Part shown: positions 7,991-16,997 of the stretch, piece after piece | Numbering within the stretch: the stretch's first letter is position 1 | Layout of the letters: every line of letters begins with the position of its first letter | Assembly: GCF_017306585.1 (NCBI RefSeq) | Contig: NZ_JAFKIC010000141.1 | Location: forward strand, 1-41,898 | Length of the DNA stretch: 41,898 nt | From: Mesorhizobium sp. | Lineage (GTDB): Bacteria > Pseudomonadota > Alphaproteobacteria > Rhizobiales > Rhizobiaceae | Direction of reading: 5' to 3' | Translations under genes and position numbers: made by a program | The notes under the pieces: generated by a model | What the model saw: only the letters and a program-made list of their open reading frames with translations | Told to the model about the DNA's origin: nothing | Databases searched by the model: none

Positions 7991-8373
7991 CTAACGCCGC
8001 CTTGCACAACCGAATCGTCAACATACTGATCGACCCTGCCTACGCCTGGACGTCATCGTGTGATTTCTTCGACGAGGTACGCAGGAGAGAGCCCGAAGCC
8101 ACCAATCTCGACATCGTACGCGCGGGCATCGAAGTGCTTGAGCTCCGGATCGAGCAAATCCGGGCCATGGTCACAGCGTTCCGCCCCCGCGGAAACGAGA
8201 GCCCCGTCTTCGACGAACAGCTCAGCGACCTGCAAGCAGCGGTCGCCGGCGTGTGGCTTGCATTTACACCAGAGGGCGATGGCCGGGCTGTTCAGGCTCG
8301 GTTCAACCTGTCTGAGCGCCAAACCATAGACGCCCTTGAACGCTCCACTAGGATGCTGGGGGCGCCGCGATGA
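7987..8373 (+). CDS. hypothetical protein of the island operon
   Basis: The 128-residue product is acidic and mainly helical and contains no motif I recognise. Start and stop both overlap their neighbours by four bases (ATGA), which supports the reading frame. The C-terminal part, FNLSERQTIDALERSTRMLG, looks like a helix-turn-helix-sized segment but is not diagnostic. No signal peptide or membrane segment is present, so it is cytoplasmic. The function is unknown. Confidence 0.6.
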   Translation: MTNAALHNRIVNILIDPAYAWTSSCDFFDEVRRREPEATNLDIVRAGIEVLELRIEQIRAMVTAFRPRGNESPVFDEQLSDLQAAVAGVWLAFTPEGDGRAVQARFNLSERQTIDALERSTRMLGAPR

Positions 8374-8648
8374 CCGGCCGAAATTGGGATCGTGAGCGCG
8401 ATCGCTCGCGCGTCGCACGCCGTGGCGCGGAGACGATCGACGGCGCCGGCGTGCGTCATGGCCCGCCGGCGGCCCGAAAGCCAAAGGAAAAGCTTCGTGC
8501 CGAGATTGAGGCCTCCACCACGCCTGGCGTCACCGTGGCTAAGCTTCTGGTCTGCTGTTGCGGTCACCGCGGCACCGTGCGCGTCCCCATCGCCAAGCTT
8601 GGCCGGGCCAAGTTCCGGTGCCAGCGCTGCAAGGAGCTGACGCCGTGA
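8370..8648 (+). CDS. small zinc-ribbon-like protein
   Basis: The 92-residue product has a basic, disordered N-terminal half rich in Arg. A compact C-terminal module follows with CCC-G-H, a 15-residue beta segment containing TVRVPIAKLG, and then CQRCKEL. The two Cys clusters form a plausible Cys4 zinc ribbon. It is coupled to the preceding gene by ATGA and to the next by GTGA, and the ribosome binding site of the ATPase lies inside its last codons. Such ribbons often act as DNA-binding partners of replication proteins; that role is inferred. Confidence 0.65.
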   Translation: MTGRNWDRERDRSRVARRGAETIDGAGVRHGPPAARKPKEKLRAEIEASTTPGVTVAKLLVCCCGHRGTVRVPIAKLGRAKFRCQRCKELTP

Positions 8649-9865
8649 ACGCCCACAGCTTTCGAACGCTTCTTCAGATCGAGCATCATGTCCTGGCGGG
8701 CCCGGCCCGCCGCCGATTTGTCGTGCCGGGCGTCCTGCCTGCAGGTGTGTGCTTCCTATACGGGGCGAGCGGCACCGGGAAAACAGGTGTCGCCGTGCGA
8801 ACCGCGATGGCGGTTGCAGCCGGCATCCAATGGGCAGGTAGGTCGACCGCCAAGGGCTCGGTCCTCTACATCGCGGGCGAGGACTTTGACGGGGTGCAAG
8901 AGCGTCTAGTGGCCGCAATGAAGGCCCTTGGCCTCGCCGCATCGGACGTTCCTTTGGGCCTGGTCGAGCCTTCAGCCGGTGGACTCGTCGCCCCGGCATT
9001 TGAAGCGACGACACTCAACGAGGCCGATGCCCTGGCTGCAACCACCGGGCAGAGAGTCAGCCTGCTGGTTATCGACACGCTTGGCGCATGCTTCGGCGAC
9101 GAGAGCCAGGACGATGCCCGGCCAGCATCGAATGTGACCGGCAAGATTGACCGAATAAGCCGCCGCCTTGGATGTCCGGTCCTCGCCCTTCATCACACAG
9201 GAAAATCGACGAGCTCAGGCATGCGGGGATCGCAAGTGTTTTTCGATCGCGCAGACGCCGTTCTGAAGGCGTGGCGTCATGGGTCGTCGACATTCATCGA
9301 GGTGGAAAAGCTCAAGAATGGCCCCGGAGGTGCACGTTTCGCCTTCGATATTTCCGCCGAGGAGATCGAGACCTCGGCCGGTCCAATTTCGGTTCAGGTC
9401 GTCAAGGATCTCCGGTCGATCGCGCCGGCCGAAGCCGGCGCCGAGCCCGATTTCGCAACGCCAACCAGGCGCAAAGACCACGATCACGCATTCGATATTT
9501 TGAAGGCAATTTCGGTGTCAGCGACGGTAAGTTTGCTGACATGGAAAAACGCGTGCTTCAACGAATGGTCGGACCGCTCTGACACCGCGAAAAGGACTGC
9601 GTTTAGTCATGCGAAGAAGCGCCTCATAAGTGCCGGTCAGATCAGCATAAAACGTGATTTTGTCAGCGTTATTGTCAGCGAAAAATCAGCAGAAATACCG
9701 CTGACAAAACATGCGTCTCAGAGCGGTTTGTCAGCAAAAGTGTCAGGGCCCGCCCCTATAGGGGGCGGCCCAACGCTGACAACCGAGCCGTTGTCCTCAA
9801 TGGGAGAGAAAGTGGAGGTTCCGCGAAAGACGCAGCGTCCGGCTCGAACAGGAACGGGTGGCTGA
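8645..9865 (+). CDS. RecA-like AAA ATPase (RepA/AAA_25 type)
   Basis: The 406-residue product starts at GTG 8645, eight bases after AAGGAG and overlapping the previous stop. The Walker A motif GASGTGKT is at residues 40-47 and a Walker B LLVIDTLG is near 150. The GMRGSQVFFDRADAV stretch near 205 is typical of plasmid RepA-type hexameric helicases. The C-terminal third (after about residue 275) has a winged-helix-sized segment and then low-complexity sequence. Its DNA there carries repeated TGTCAG words and a GC-rich inverted repeat. The protein is likely the element's replication or maintenance ATPase. It is the largest member of the coupled operon. Confidence 0.85.
   Translation: MNAHSFRTLLQIEHHVLAGPARRRFVVPGVLPAGVCFLYGASGTGKTGVAVRTAMAVAAGIQWAGRSTAKGSVLYIAGEDFDGVQERLVAAMKALGLAASDVPLGLVEPSAGGLVAPAFEATTLNEADALAATTGQRVSLLVIDTLGACFGDESQDDARPASNVTGKIDRISRRLGCPVLALHHTGKSTSSGMRGSQVFFDRADAVLKAWRHGSSTFIEVEKLKNGPGGARFAFDISAEEIETSAGPISVQVVKDLRSIAPAEAGAEPDFATPTRRKDHDHAFDILKAISVSATVSLLTWKNACFNEWSDRSDTAKRTAFSHAKKRLISAGQISIKRDFVSVIVSEKSAEIPLTKHASQSGLSAKVSGPAPIGGGPTLTTEPLSSMGEKVEVPRKTQRPARTGTGG
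9516..9781. repeat. iteron-like cluster of TGTCAG hexamers
   Basis: Nine copies of TGTCAG or its complement occur in 266 bp. Direct copies begin at 9516, 9661, 9673, 9729 and 9741. Inverted copies begin at 9536, 9579, 9701 and 9776. Most extend towards TTGTCAGCG. They lie inside the 3' end of the ATPase gene, which is where the protein becomes low-complexity. This could be an origin with iterons for a replication initiator; binding is not shown. Confidence 0.6.
9746..9771. repeat. GC-rich inverted repeat inside the ATPase gene
   Basis: CCGCCCCT and AGGGGGCGG are complementary apart from one bulged base and flank a two-base centre, so this could form a stable hairpin. It is embedded between two TGTCAG words, which suggests a DNA-level function beyond coding. 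Confidence 0.6.
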
Positions 9866-9866
9866 C

Positions 9867-10229
9867 ATGGAACGGCAACTTGATTTCGATTTTGACGCGA
9901 AGCCAGGTGTGCTTCGATTTCCTGGACCCCGATCGCGCCCAAGGGGCGCGCGGACGCGGAGAGTGCCAGAAGGGGCCGTCATCCCGTTTCCACCAGAGAG
10001 CAGGACATCTCTAATTCGATCGGTCGCTTTGGAATTGGATCGGATGGGAACGGAAGACGCAGAGCAATTTTGGGACCGAACGATTTTGCTCCTACAGGAG
10101 GAAATGGCAGGCCAGTCGGTCGATGTGGCTTTGCGACACCTCAAATCATTCCGTGCAGCAGTTCAGGTCGAACTCGACGCGGTGGCGGCCGGTCCGCAAA
10201 GCGGCCGGCCAACGGGAGGTGCAGCATGA
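9867..10229 (+). CDS. hypothetical protein, possibly DUF6074-like
   Basis: The 120-residue product starts at ATG 9867; an in-frame GTG at 9858 would overlap the ATPase stop and is the alternative. After an acidic start (MERQLDFDFD) and a basic linker comes VIPFPPESRTSLIRSVALEL. A predicted helical region to residue 105 follows. The order 'VIPFP', Arg, then helix with trailing helices resembles short rhizobial proteins grouped as DUF6074. I am only moderately sure of that. It is translationally coupled to a very short reading frame downstream. Confidence 0.6.
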   Translation: MERQLDFDFDAKPGVLRFPGPRSRPRGARTRRVPEGAVIPFPPESRTSLIRSVALELDRMGTEDAEQFWDRTILLLQEEMAGQSVDVALRHLKSFRAAVQVELDAVAAGPQSGRPTGGAA

Positions 10230-10282
10230 CAGAAACGGAAACGCCGCCCTTCGGCCAGGGCGCGGACATTGCACTGTCATAG
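10226..10282 (+). CDS. 18-residue coupled small ORF
   Basis: The reading frame MTETETPPFGQGADIALS starts at an ATG overlapping the preceding stop (ATGA), with GGGAGGT a few bases upstream. The good ribosome site and coupling are seen; a function is not. It may be the surviving start of a longer gene lost when the operon end was rearranged. The 270 bp that follow to 10552 hold no supported gene, only a 12-bp palindrome GCGAATATTCGC at 10433-10444. Confidence 0.3.
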   Translation: MTETETPPFGQGADIALS

Positions 10283-10552
10283 GCTCGCATCATGGGTTCT
10301 CCTTGGATGACCGAGAGTCGCACAATAGCACCCATAAATCATCAGTTTGTTGCAACGGCTTGCAAAAAGATGCGTGTTTTGTGCGGCTTTGATCGATCAG
10401 GCAGCGGAAGGCCCCTATGGACGATAAGGTCGGCGAATATTCGCGGGGCTGCGCTCCGCTGGCGCTCTCCCCCTCGTACGGTCCCTAGACGCAAAAGTTG
10501 TCAAAGACACAGCGCACGTCCAATGTGACAGTCAAGCACAGCGGGGGGATAG

Positions 10553-11068
10553 ATGGTCTCAGCATCTAGCGTCTTGGGAGCGGCTGGCGAGCACTACGTG
10601 ATGTGCCAGTTGCTACGTCGTGGTCTTATCGCCGCACTGGCGCCGGTCGGCGTGCCCAACTGTGATATCGTTGTGTCAGATGACGTTGGTGATAGGCTCT
10701 GCGCTATCCAGGTAAAGACGCGCAACGCGAAGGGGTCCGACGGCGGCTGGCATATGCGACGCAAGCACGAAGGAATAAAAACCCCGACGCTGTTCTATGC
10801 CTTTGTAGACTTTGGGATCGGCATCGCTGCGCAACCCATTTGCTATGTCGTTCCCAGTTTGACAGTGGCGGACGTGATATCGCGGTCGCACCAAGCCTGG
10901 TTGGCGACTCCAGGCGTAAAGGGACAGCAGCGAAAGGACACCGATTTTCGACGGTTCTTGCCGGACTATGACCGGATGGGTATCCGCATCGGTTGCGGCA
11001 GAGATTGGCTTGAACCCTTTCAAGAAGGGTGGGGCATCCTTGCAGAGAAGATCGCATCAACTAGCTGA
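10553..11068 (+). CDS. PD-(D/E)XK-like nuclease
   Basis: The 171-residue product carries the ordered pattern of a PD-(D/E)XK nuclease core. Glu13 lies in the first helix (AAGEHYVMCQLLRRG), Asp38 in CDIVV at the start of the beta hairpin, and Gln53-x-Lys55 in IQVKT. A basic loop with GGWHMRRKHE follows. The length suits a minimal single-domain nuclease, and no signal peptide is present. It lies 74 bp upstream of a HerA-like ATPase on the same strand, a pairing seen in DNA-end processing and phage-defence systems. Co-function is inferred from position only. Confidence 0.7.
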   Translation: MVSASSVLGAAGEHYVMCQLLRRGLIAALAPVGVPNCDIVVSDDVGDRLCAIQVKTRNAKGSDGGWHMRRKHEGIKTPTLFYAFVDFGIGIAAQPICYVVPSLTVADVISRSHQAWLATPGVKGQQRKDTDFRRFLPDYDRMGIRIGCGRDWLEPFQEGWGILAEKIASTS

Positions 11069-11142
11069 TTGTTAATGGTTATTGTTCGTCACGTTGTACT
11101 TTTTGTGGTAGTCTCTGCCAGAGATCAGGCGGGGATGCTGCT

Positions 11143-12543
<1,401 letters not shown>

Positions 12544-12741
12544 TCACCACAGAAGGAGATCGATGAAGCTAACGTGCCTCTTAGCGAGCGCGTCGAGCTC
12601 GTGAGCCGCCTGCTCAGCGGAAATCTTCCCGTCTGCGTGGCGTTTGCGTATTTCGGCTGCGGCTTCGCGAAGCTCTTGCAAACGCATCGAGTGCCGGGAC
12701 GACCGGGTTGAAGGTAGAGCTTTCTCTGCGAGTTGGGCCAT
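12544..12741 (-). CDS. small helical hypothetical protein
   Basis: The 65-residue product starts at ATG 12741 after GGAAGG. An in-frame ATG four codons upstream is possible. Most of it is a charged amphipathic helix, MRLQELREAAAEIRKRH, then a helix-turn-helix-sized AEQAAHELDALAKRH and a hydrophobic end. It is convergent with the HerA-like gene, whose stop abuts its own. It follows the membrane GAF-like gene by 17 bp on the same strand, so the two may be co-transcribed. No family is recognised. Confidence 0.5.
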   Translation of the reverse strand: MAQLAEKALPSTRSSRHSMRLQELREAAAEIRKRHADGKISAEQAAHELDALAKRHVSFIDLLLW

Positions 12742-12758
12742 GTGCCTTCCCAATTCAG

Positions 12759-13628
12759 CTAGACCAAGTCGTTAATGCGACTAAACACGGGCTCACACGT
12801 AACCATTATCACATCAGCGCGGTTCCCGTAAAATGCGTATGGGCGCTGGCAGTCAATTGAAACGAAACCACGCACGACCTCCGACCCGTCTCGGGCTCGG
12901 ATAACGGGCACAAAGAACAATGATCTGTAACCTACCTTAGATTGCGTGGGGCTTGCTCTGACTCGCTTCGGCATCTCACGCAGATCATGCAACACCCTGG
13001 GCTCTCTTCCCCGCTGACATGCGTGCCAGCCTATCAGATTCGGCCCATGAACGTCTCGGTTGGTGGGCCGTTCATTGCCAGGATTGCGGTGCCTGATCTT
13101 CATCTTGGTCGCGCTATTTCCGTCAAACAAAACCAGCGATACCGAAACCTCGCCTTTTTTCGACCGCGTAACGAGCCTGACGTAGTTTTCAATTATTCCC
13201 AGGCATGCCCTTATCGCGTCGTCGCGGCCGGCCTGCGCTACCGCGTTGCCTTTTACACCAGAGAGCAAATCACCCAATCGGACCATCATCTCGGCTTGGA
13301 TTTCGCTTTGGCCCGACGTCTTGTCTCGGGAGAGCCTGTCGAGCACCCCAGCAAATGAATGGCCGATAAAAATCCCAGCAAATGCCATAGTCGCAATCGA
13401 AGCTTGGATGGAGCCGTAGAAGTAGGCGACGGCAGGGGACGATGCCGCCATGGCCGTTTTTACCAGCCAGTGGAAAAGCCCGAAGAATCTTAAGTCGCGG
13501 GGAACTTTGTTGTAAAAATAGCCTTTGAGGTATCGCTTGATGCGATAGCCCCGGCCATGGCTATCTGACAGCCAGGTTTCTATCTTTTTGTCGGTTTCTT
13601 CTGACACGCGCCCACTGGCCGACGGCAA
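12759..13628 (-). CDS. two-TM membrane protein with GAF-like domain
   Basis: The product is 289 residues from a TTG at 13628; a GTG at 13607 is an alternative start and no ribosome site decides between them. A basic cytoplasmic N-terminus is followed by two hydrophobic segments (about residues 48-68 and 74-96). A soluble C-terminal domain runs from about 110 to the end. Its last part, with YRSLFFVPVIRARDGSEVVR then GFVSIDCQRPYAFYG, has the strand-loop-strand pattern of GAF domains, which bind nucleotides or other small ligands. The island location and the topology would suit a membrane sensor or effector. No partner enzyme is evident. Confidence 0.55.
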   Translation of the reverse strand: MPSASGRVSEETDKKIETWLSDSHGRGYRIKRYLKGYFYNKVPRDLRFFGLFHWLVKTAMAASSPAVAYFYGSIQASIATMAFAGIFIGHSFAGVLDRLSRDKTSGQSEIQAEMMVRLGDLLSGVKGNAVAQAGRDDAIRACLGIIENYVRLVTRSKKGEVSVSLVLFDGNSATKMKIRHRNPGNERPTNRDVHGPNLIGWHACQRGREPRVLHDLREMPKRVRASPTQSKVGYRSLFFVPVIRARDGSEVVRGFVSIDCQRPYAFYGNRADVIMVTCEPVFSRINDLV

Positions 13629-13766
13629 TATTCCCCGCGCCAGAGATATGCTGATCGTTCAGAAGTTGCCAGCCGGTAATCAATTATTCACAACTTGTAG
13701 GATTGCGCTCATTATAGGGTGCAAGCCAACGCGTGCAGCGCGCATTCAAGGAGCGAGGAACTGAAG

Positions 13767-13988
13767 ATGAATGACTTACAGAACGCCGCCAAACAGACAG
13801 CGGCCACTCAAGCCGCCGCCGCCGCATCTCTTGCCGGCGGGATAATTGCGGCATCTGGCCGACCTTGGACAATGGAGGAAGCAATATCCGTCTACCATGA
13901 CGCCTTCTTCTCTATGTTCCCGCAGCCGGGACATGGCAGATATGACATGTGGAAGAACCAATTTACGGGCTCGAAGAAATACGAATGA
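13767..13988 (+). CDS. small hypothetical protein
   Basis: The 73-residue product starts at ATG 13767 after GAGGAA. An Ala-rich helix (QTAATQAAAAASLAGGII) precedes the motif RPWTMEEAISVYHDAFFSMF and an aromatic tail. The first part could be a weak membrane segment, but its low hydrophobicity argues against it. The gene diverges from the GAF-like membrane protein across 138 bp. I do not recognise the family, though the W-T-x-E-E-A-I stretch looks conserved rather than random. Confidence 0.55.
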   Translation: MNDLQNAAKQTAATQAAAAASLAGGIIAASGRPWTMEEAISVYHDAFFSMFPQPGHGRYDMWKNQFTGSKKYE

Positions 13989-14214
13989 TCACCAAACCTG
14001 CACACCAATCTGGTTGAGGTTGGCGGCGATCGCTTTCGCCGCATTGTCGCGCCGCATGCGGAACGTCGAATAGGCCCAGCCGCGCGGCGCTGGCACTCGA
14101 CCCTCGGCGTGACCGGCTCGTCACTCATGAACGGCGCGGCTTTCGGCCTTTGATCTCGTCCAGTTCGTCCTGGAGGTAGCCGTTCAGGACGATCATTTCC
14201 TTCAGCGCCTTCAT
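13989..14214 (-). pseudogene. decayed gene remnants
   Basis: On the minus strand, an ATG at 14214 opens 29 codons (MKALKEMIVLNGYLQDELDE and on) ending at 14125. A second ATG at 14128 overlaps that stop but soon enters Arg-rich non-protein-like sequence. In a different frame, a protein-like end containing RGWAYSTFRMRRDNAAKAI and finishing GVQVW-stop runs from 14096 to 13989. The two good segments do not share a frame, so this looks like one or two small genes broken by an indel. Identity is unknown. Confidence 0.4.
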
Positions 14215-14440
14215 CGTATCGCCCTTGTGCGGGAGACGAATTTCTCGGCGACCTTCTGCGGCGCCTTGTGGCATCGTTTCTCTCGCGAGATGCAACTATC
14301 GCCACAAGCCTTGCCGGCCGAACACGTTTTGCAGCAGCCTTCGATCGGGGGATAGTTGGAGCAGGGCGCCCGACGATCGACTCCGGATTGGTCGGCATGA
14401 AAATGCCGACAATCGCCAACGCGGCGATGATCCGAAACAT
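14211..14440 (-). pseudogene. frameshifted copy of small secreted Cys-rich protein
   Basis: An ATG at 14440 after GAGGGAAG begins the signal peptide MFRIIAALAIVGIFMPTNP, nearly identical to the intact copy at 19578-19793. Relative to that copy, 13 bases are missing after the TCGATCGGG at 14340-14348. The GCCKTCSAGKACGDSC region is therefore thrown out of frame. The original frame, if restored, would end at 14211 and differ at the C-terminus (CHKAPQKVAEK instead of CHKAPGCACDG). Both copies lie in the island, 5.3 kb apart in the same orientation. Confidence 0.75.
14261..14440. repeat. direct repeat A of a duplicated small gene
   Basis: This segment matches 19601-19793 with scattered single-base differences and one 13-bp gap. 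The duplication covers almost exactly the coding region, so it may reflect two related genes acquired separately or an old tandem-type duplication. Confidence 0.75.
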
Positions 14441-14559
14441 GAGTTCTTCCCTCAGAAGTCAGGGGATTAAAGCATCTGAAAAGGTTGCGGTCGAGTGGCC
14501 AAACCTAGCCGTGCTCCTTCGCTCGCCCGCGAACACATTCAAATGAGGCAATGTCTGTA

Positions 14560-14856
14560 TCAGGCGTCAACCGTCCAGGTGGCATTTTCGCCATTCTGGA
14601 TGAGCTTGATCGTCGCCGTCTTTGCAAACGTCGCAACAAAAGAATAGTGGACGCTCAGGATGTCCTCTTGAAGCGGTTGGTCGTCCTCGATCGCGGAAAC
14701 GGTCAGTCCAATGTCTCGGCATTTATCGATCAAAAAATGATGTCCGTGCTCAGTCGTGCCTTTGTAGTCCATCAAGCTGTCAACGATAGCCTTGGCGGCT
14801 TTGCTCGGGTCGGCCGAACTTGCCAGCATATTGCCCCGTAGCCAGGCCGAGACCAT
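14560..14856 (-). pseudogene. C-terminal fragment resembling SDH-family Clp-fold serine protease
   Basis: The 98 codons from ATG 14856 start abruptly with WLRGNML. They contain HGHHFLIDKCRDIGLTVSAI, then EDDQPLQEDILSVHYSFVAT and a TIKLIQN end. I associate this order (HxxxI..C..IGL, then 'LQ..ILSVH') with the C-terminal part of SDH-family Clp-fold serine proteinases. No catalytic domain is encoded upstream. Instead the frame meets an A6/G7 homopolymer tract and a comM relic. It is therefore judged a 5'-truncated remnant, although the surviving frame is open. Confidence 0.45.
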
Positions 14857-14883
14857 CTCCCGGGTCCCTTCCCCCCCCTTTTT

Positions 14884-14936
14884 TGCACGCGCTCACGGCT
14901 CTCGGCCACCGCCTTGTCGGGCAGGCCGACGATGTG
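14884..14936 (-). pseudogene. comM: relic fragment of a second comM allele
   Basis: These 53 bp match 20647-20699, inside the N-terminal part of the resident comM, at 50 positions. On the minus strand they encode HIVGLPDKAVAESRERV in the comM reading. The three differences are all synonymous third-codon changes (GAA/GAG, CGC/CGT, GAA/GAG). Matching stops sharply at both ends. The fragment therefore comes from a functional comM of another lineage and not from the resident gene by recent copying. Confidence 0.85.
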
Positions 14937-14987
14937 GATCATAAGGTGGATTAATTACCGCTTTGTTGGCTCGTCGAGGTGCGGCAG

Positions 14988-15356
14988 TTAACGTGGTTCG
15001 TTCATCGGAACTATCAACGCATCAATCATTGCCGTTGCCCGCGCCAAGGCGGCCCTTGCAGCGCTTAGTTCTATCGTCAGTTCGTATTCGTCGCGGCCCG
15101 CCATCTTCAGCAGTCCATGGAGCACGGCGTTCGAGTTTTTCGCCAGTAGTATCAAATGCCAGCCGTCTGGGCCCCTGGCGCCCGACAACCAGTATTTCGC
15201 AGCTCGATCGCTTGCTCCGGTCCAATGCATCACCGTCTTCGTTGCGCGCGCACTTGTACCTAACTCTGAGCGCAAGGCAGTGGAGATTGTTGAGGCATAG
15301 CGACCAGCCTCTCCCTTACGTGATTTCGGAACAATTGTGCCTTTCTTCGGAAACAT
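14988..15356 (-). CDS. putative DNA-binding regulator divergent from the recombinase unit
   Basis: The 122-residue product starts at ATG 15356 after GAAGGAGG. Residues 20-60 contain ALRSELGTSARATKTVMHWT followed by GASDRAAKYWLSGARGP, a helix-turn-helix layout in which the second helix precedes a WLSG turn. A helical C-terminus ends the protein. I recall similar short proteins beside recombinase genes in rhizobia but cannot name a formal family. Only 63 bp separate it from the divergent serine recombinase gene, so it probably regulates both. Function as repressor is inferred. Confidence 0.6.
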   Translation of the reverse strand: MFPKKGTIVPKSRKGEAGRYASTISTALRSELGTSARATKTVMHWTGASDRAAKYWLSGARGPDGWHLILLAKNSNAVLHGLLKMAGRDEYELTIELSAARAALARATAMIDALIVPMNEPR

Positions 15357-15419
15357 AGTTCGGCCCTCCTTCGGCTAAACTCCCTGTCCCGAGGCCATTA
15401 TAAATGCGTCCACGCACTG

Positions 15420-16997
15420 ATGGTAATCGATTGGAGCCAGACCGGGACAGGAAAGCCGAAGGAAGTTGAACGGGGGCGAACTCGTGCAGCAGCCTACGTC
15501 CGGATGTCGACTGAGCACCAAAAGTATTCTACTGACAACCAGTTGGCGGTAATCCAGCGCTACGCCGACCGCCGCCAATATGAGATTGCCCGCACCTACA
15601 CAGATTCCGGGAAGAGCGGACTACGGCTCGTGGGTAGAGATGCTCTTCAAGCCTTGCTGCAGGACGTGGAGAGTGGCCTCGCCGATTTCATGGCGATCCT
15701 CGTGTATGATGTCAGCCGATGGGGCCGTTTCCAAGACCCCGATGAAGCCGCAGCGATTGAGCTTCGCTGTAAGCACGCGGGCATTGTCGTTCACTACTGC
15801 GCCGAGCAGTTTGAAAACGATGGCAGCATTGGGTCGTCGATCGTCAAAACCGTGAAACGCGCAATGGCTGGGGAATACAGCCGCGAACTGTCGGTTAAGG
15901 TGTTTGCCGGGCAGGCTAACCTCATTCGCTTGGGCTTTCGGCAAGGAGGAGCCCCGGGATTTGGATTGCGCCGTGTGCTTGTTGACCAAACCGGAAATCG
16001 AAAGGCCGAACTCGCTCGGGGCGAGCATAAGAGTATCGCGACCGATCGGGTTGTGTTGGTGCCGGGTCCCGCAGGCGAAGTTACGCTGGTCCAGCAAATC
16101 TACAGGTGGTTCGTCGAAGATAGGCTGGGCGAGCGTCAAATAGCTGGTATGCTCAATGATCGAGGGGTGCTTACCGATCTTAACAGACCCTGGACGCGTG
16201 GGGCGGTCCACCAACTGCTGATCAACGAGAAATACGTTGGCAACAATGTCTGGGGCCGCACATCATTTAAACTGAAGCAGGTTCACAAGAGAAACCCACC
16301 GGGAATGTGGGTCCGCCGTGATGGCGCGTTCGAACCTGTGGTGCCAGTAGAAGCTTTCACGGCAGCGCAAGAGATTATAGAAGCGCGTGCACTCCGAATG
16401 TCTGACGAGACCATGCTAGCCAAGCTGGAAGAGGTACTGCGACAAAAGGGCATGCTGTCCGGTCTCATTATTGACGAGGTCGATGACCTGCCATCTAGCA
16501 GTTCCTACGCTTCCCGGTTTGGGAGCTTGCTTCGTGCGTATGCTTTAGTGGGGTTCGTGCCGGATCGTGACTATCGCTACCTTGAGATTAATCGTCAGCT
16601 AAGACAGCTACATCCCGATATAATAAAAGACGTTGTCAGAGGCATAGATGAGGCGGGTGGCCGGGCCGTCCAAGATGCCGGCACTGACCTGCTGCGCATA
16701 AACAGTGAATTTACGGCCTCGATTGTAATCGCGCGATGCATAGAGACCTGCGCCGGCGCGCTGCGATGGAAGATTAGGCTAGATACTGCGCTCAATCCTG
16801 ACCTAACCATTGCGGTGAGGATGCGCCGTGGCAATGAAGCGCCGCTCGACTACTATCTGTTGCCTCGCCTGGACATGCACGAGGCGGTACTTCGTCTCTG
16901 CGAGTTCAATGGTCTGTCGTTGGATTGCTATCGGTTCGACAGCCTGTTCCATTTGTATGATATGGCCGCGCGCAAGCAAATGTTGGAGACTGGGTAA
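15420..16997 (+). CDS. large serine recombinase
   Basis: The 525-residue product has an N-terminal resolvase domain (about 22-170). The nucleophile is Ser30 in AAAYVRMSTEHQKYSTDNQ, and the VYDVSRWGRF motif of the catalytic pocket follows. A recombinase domain comes next (about 180-290, with QGGAPGFGLRR and the GERQIAGMLNDRGV region). The C-terminal region is unusual: there is no visible zinc-ribbon Cys pattern and a long helical tail. No clear ribosome site precedes the ATG at 15420, and TATAAA lies about 20 bp upstream. The stop overlaps the next start by one base, so the recombinase and two ParB-like proteins form one unit. Confidence 0.92.
   Translation: MVIDWSQTGTGKPKEVERGRTRAAAYVRMSTEHQKYSTDNQLAVIQRYADRRQYEIARTYTDSGKSGLRLVGRDALQALLQDVESGLADFMAILVYDVSRWGRFQDPDEAAAIELRCKHAGIVVHYCAEQFENDGSIGSSIVKTVKRAMAGEYSRELSVKVFAGQANLIRLGFRQGGAPGFGLRRVLVDQTGNRKAELARGEHKSIATDRVVLVPGPAGEVTLVQQIYRWFVEDRLGERQIAGMLNDRGVLTDLNRPWTRGAVHQLLINEKYVGNNVWGRTSFKLKQVHKRNPPGMWVRRDGAFEPVVPVEAFTAAQEIIEARALRMSDETMLAKLEEVLRQKGMLSGLIIDEVDDLPSSSSYASRFGSLLRAYALVGFVPDRDYRYLEINRQLRQLHPDIIKDVVRGIDEAGGRAVQDAGTDLLRINSEFTASIVIARCIETCAGALRWKIRLDTALNPDLTIAVRMRRGNEAPLDYYLLPRLDMHEAVLRLCEFNGLSLDCYRFDSLFHLYDMAARKQMLETG

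Noticed and set aside
10433-10444. 12-bp palindrome GCGAATATTCGC between the 18-residue ORF and the nuclease gene
   Set aside because: It is short, occurs once, and is not placed relative to a recognisable promoter, so no role can be supported.
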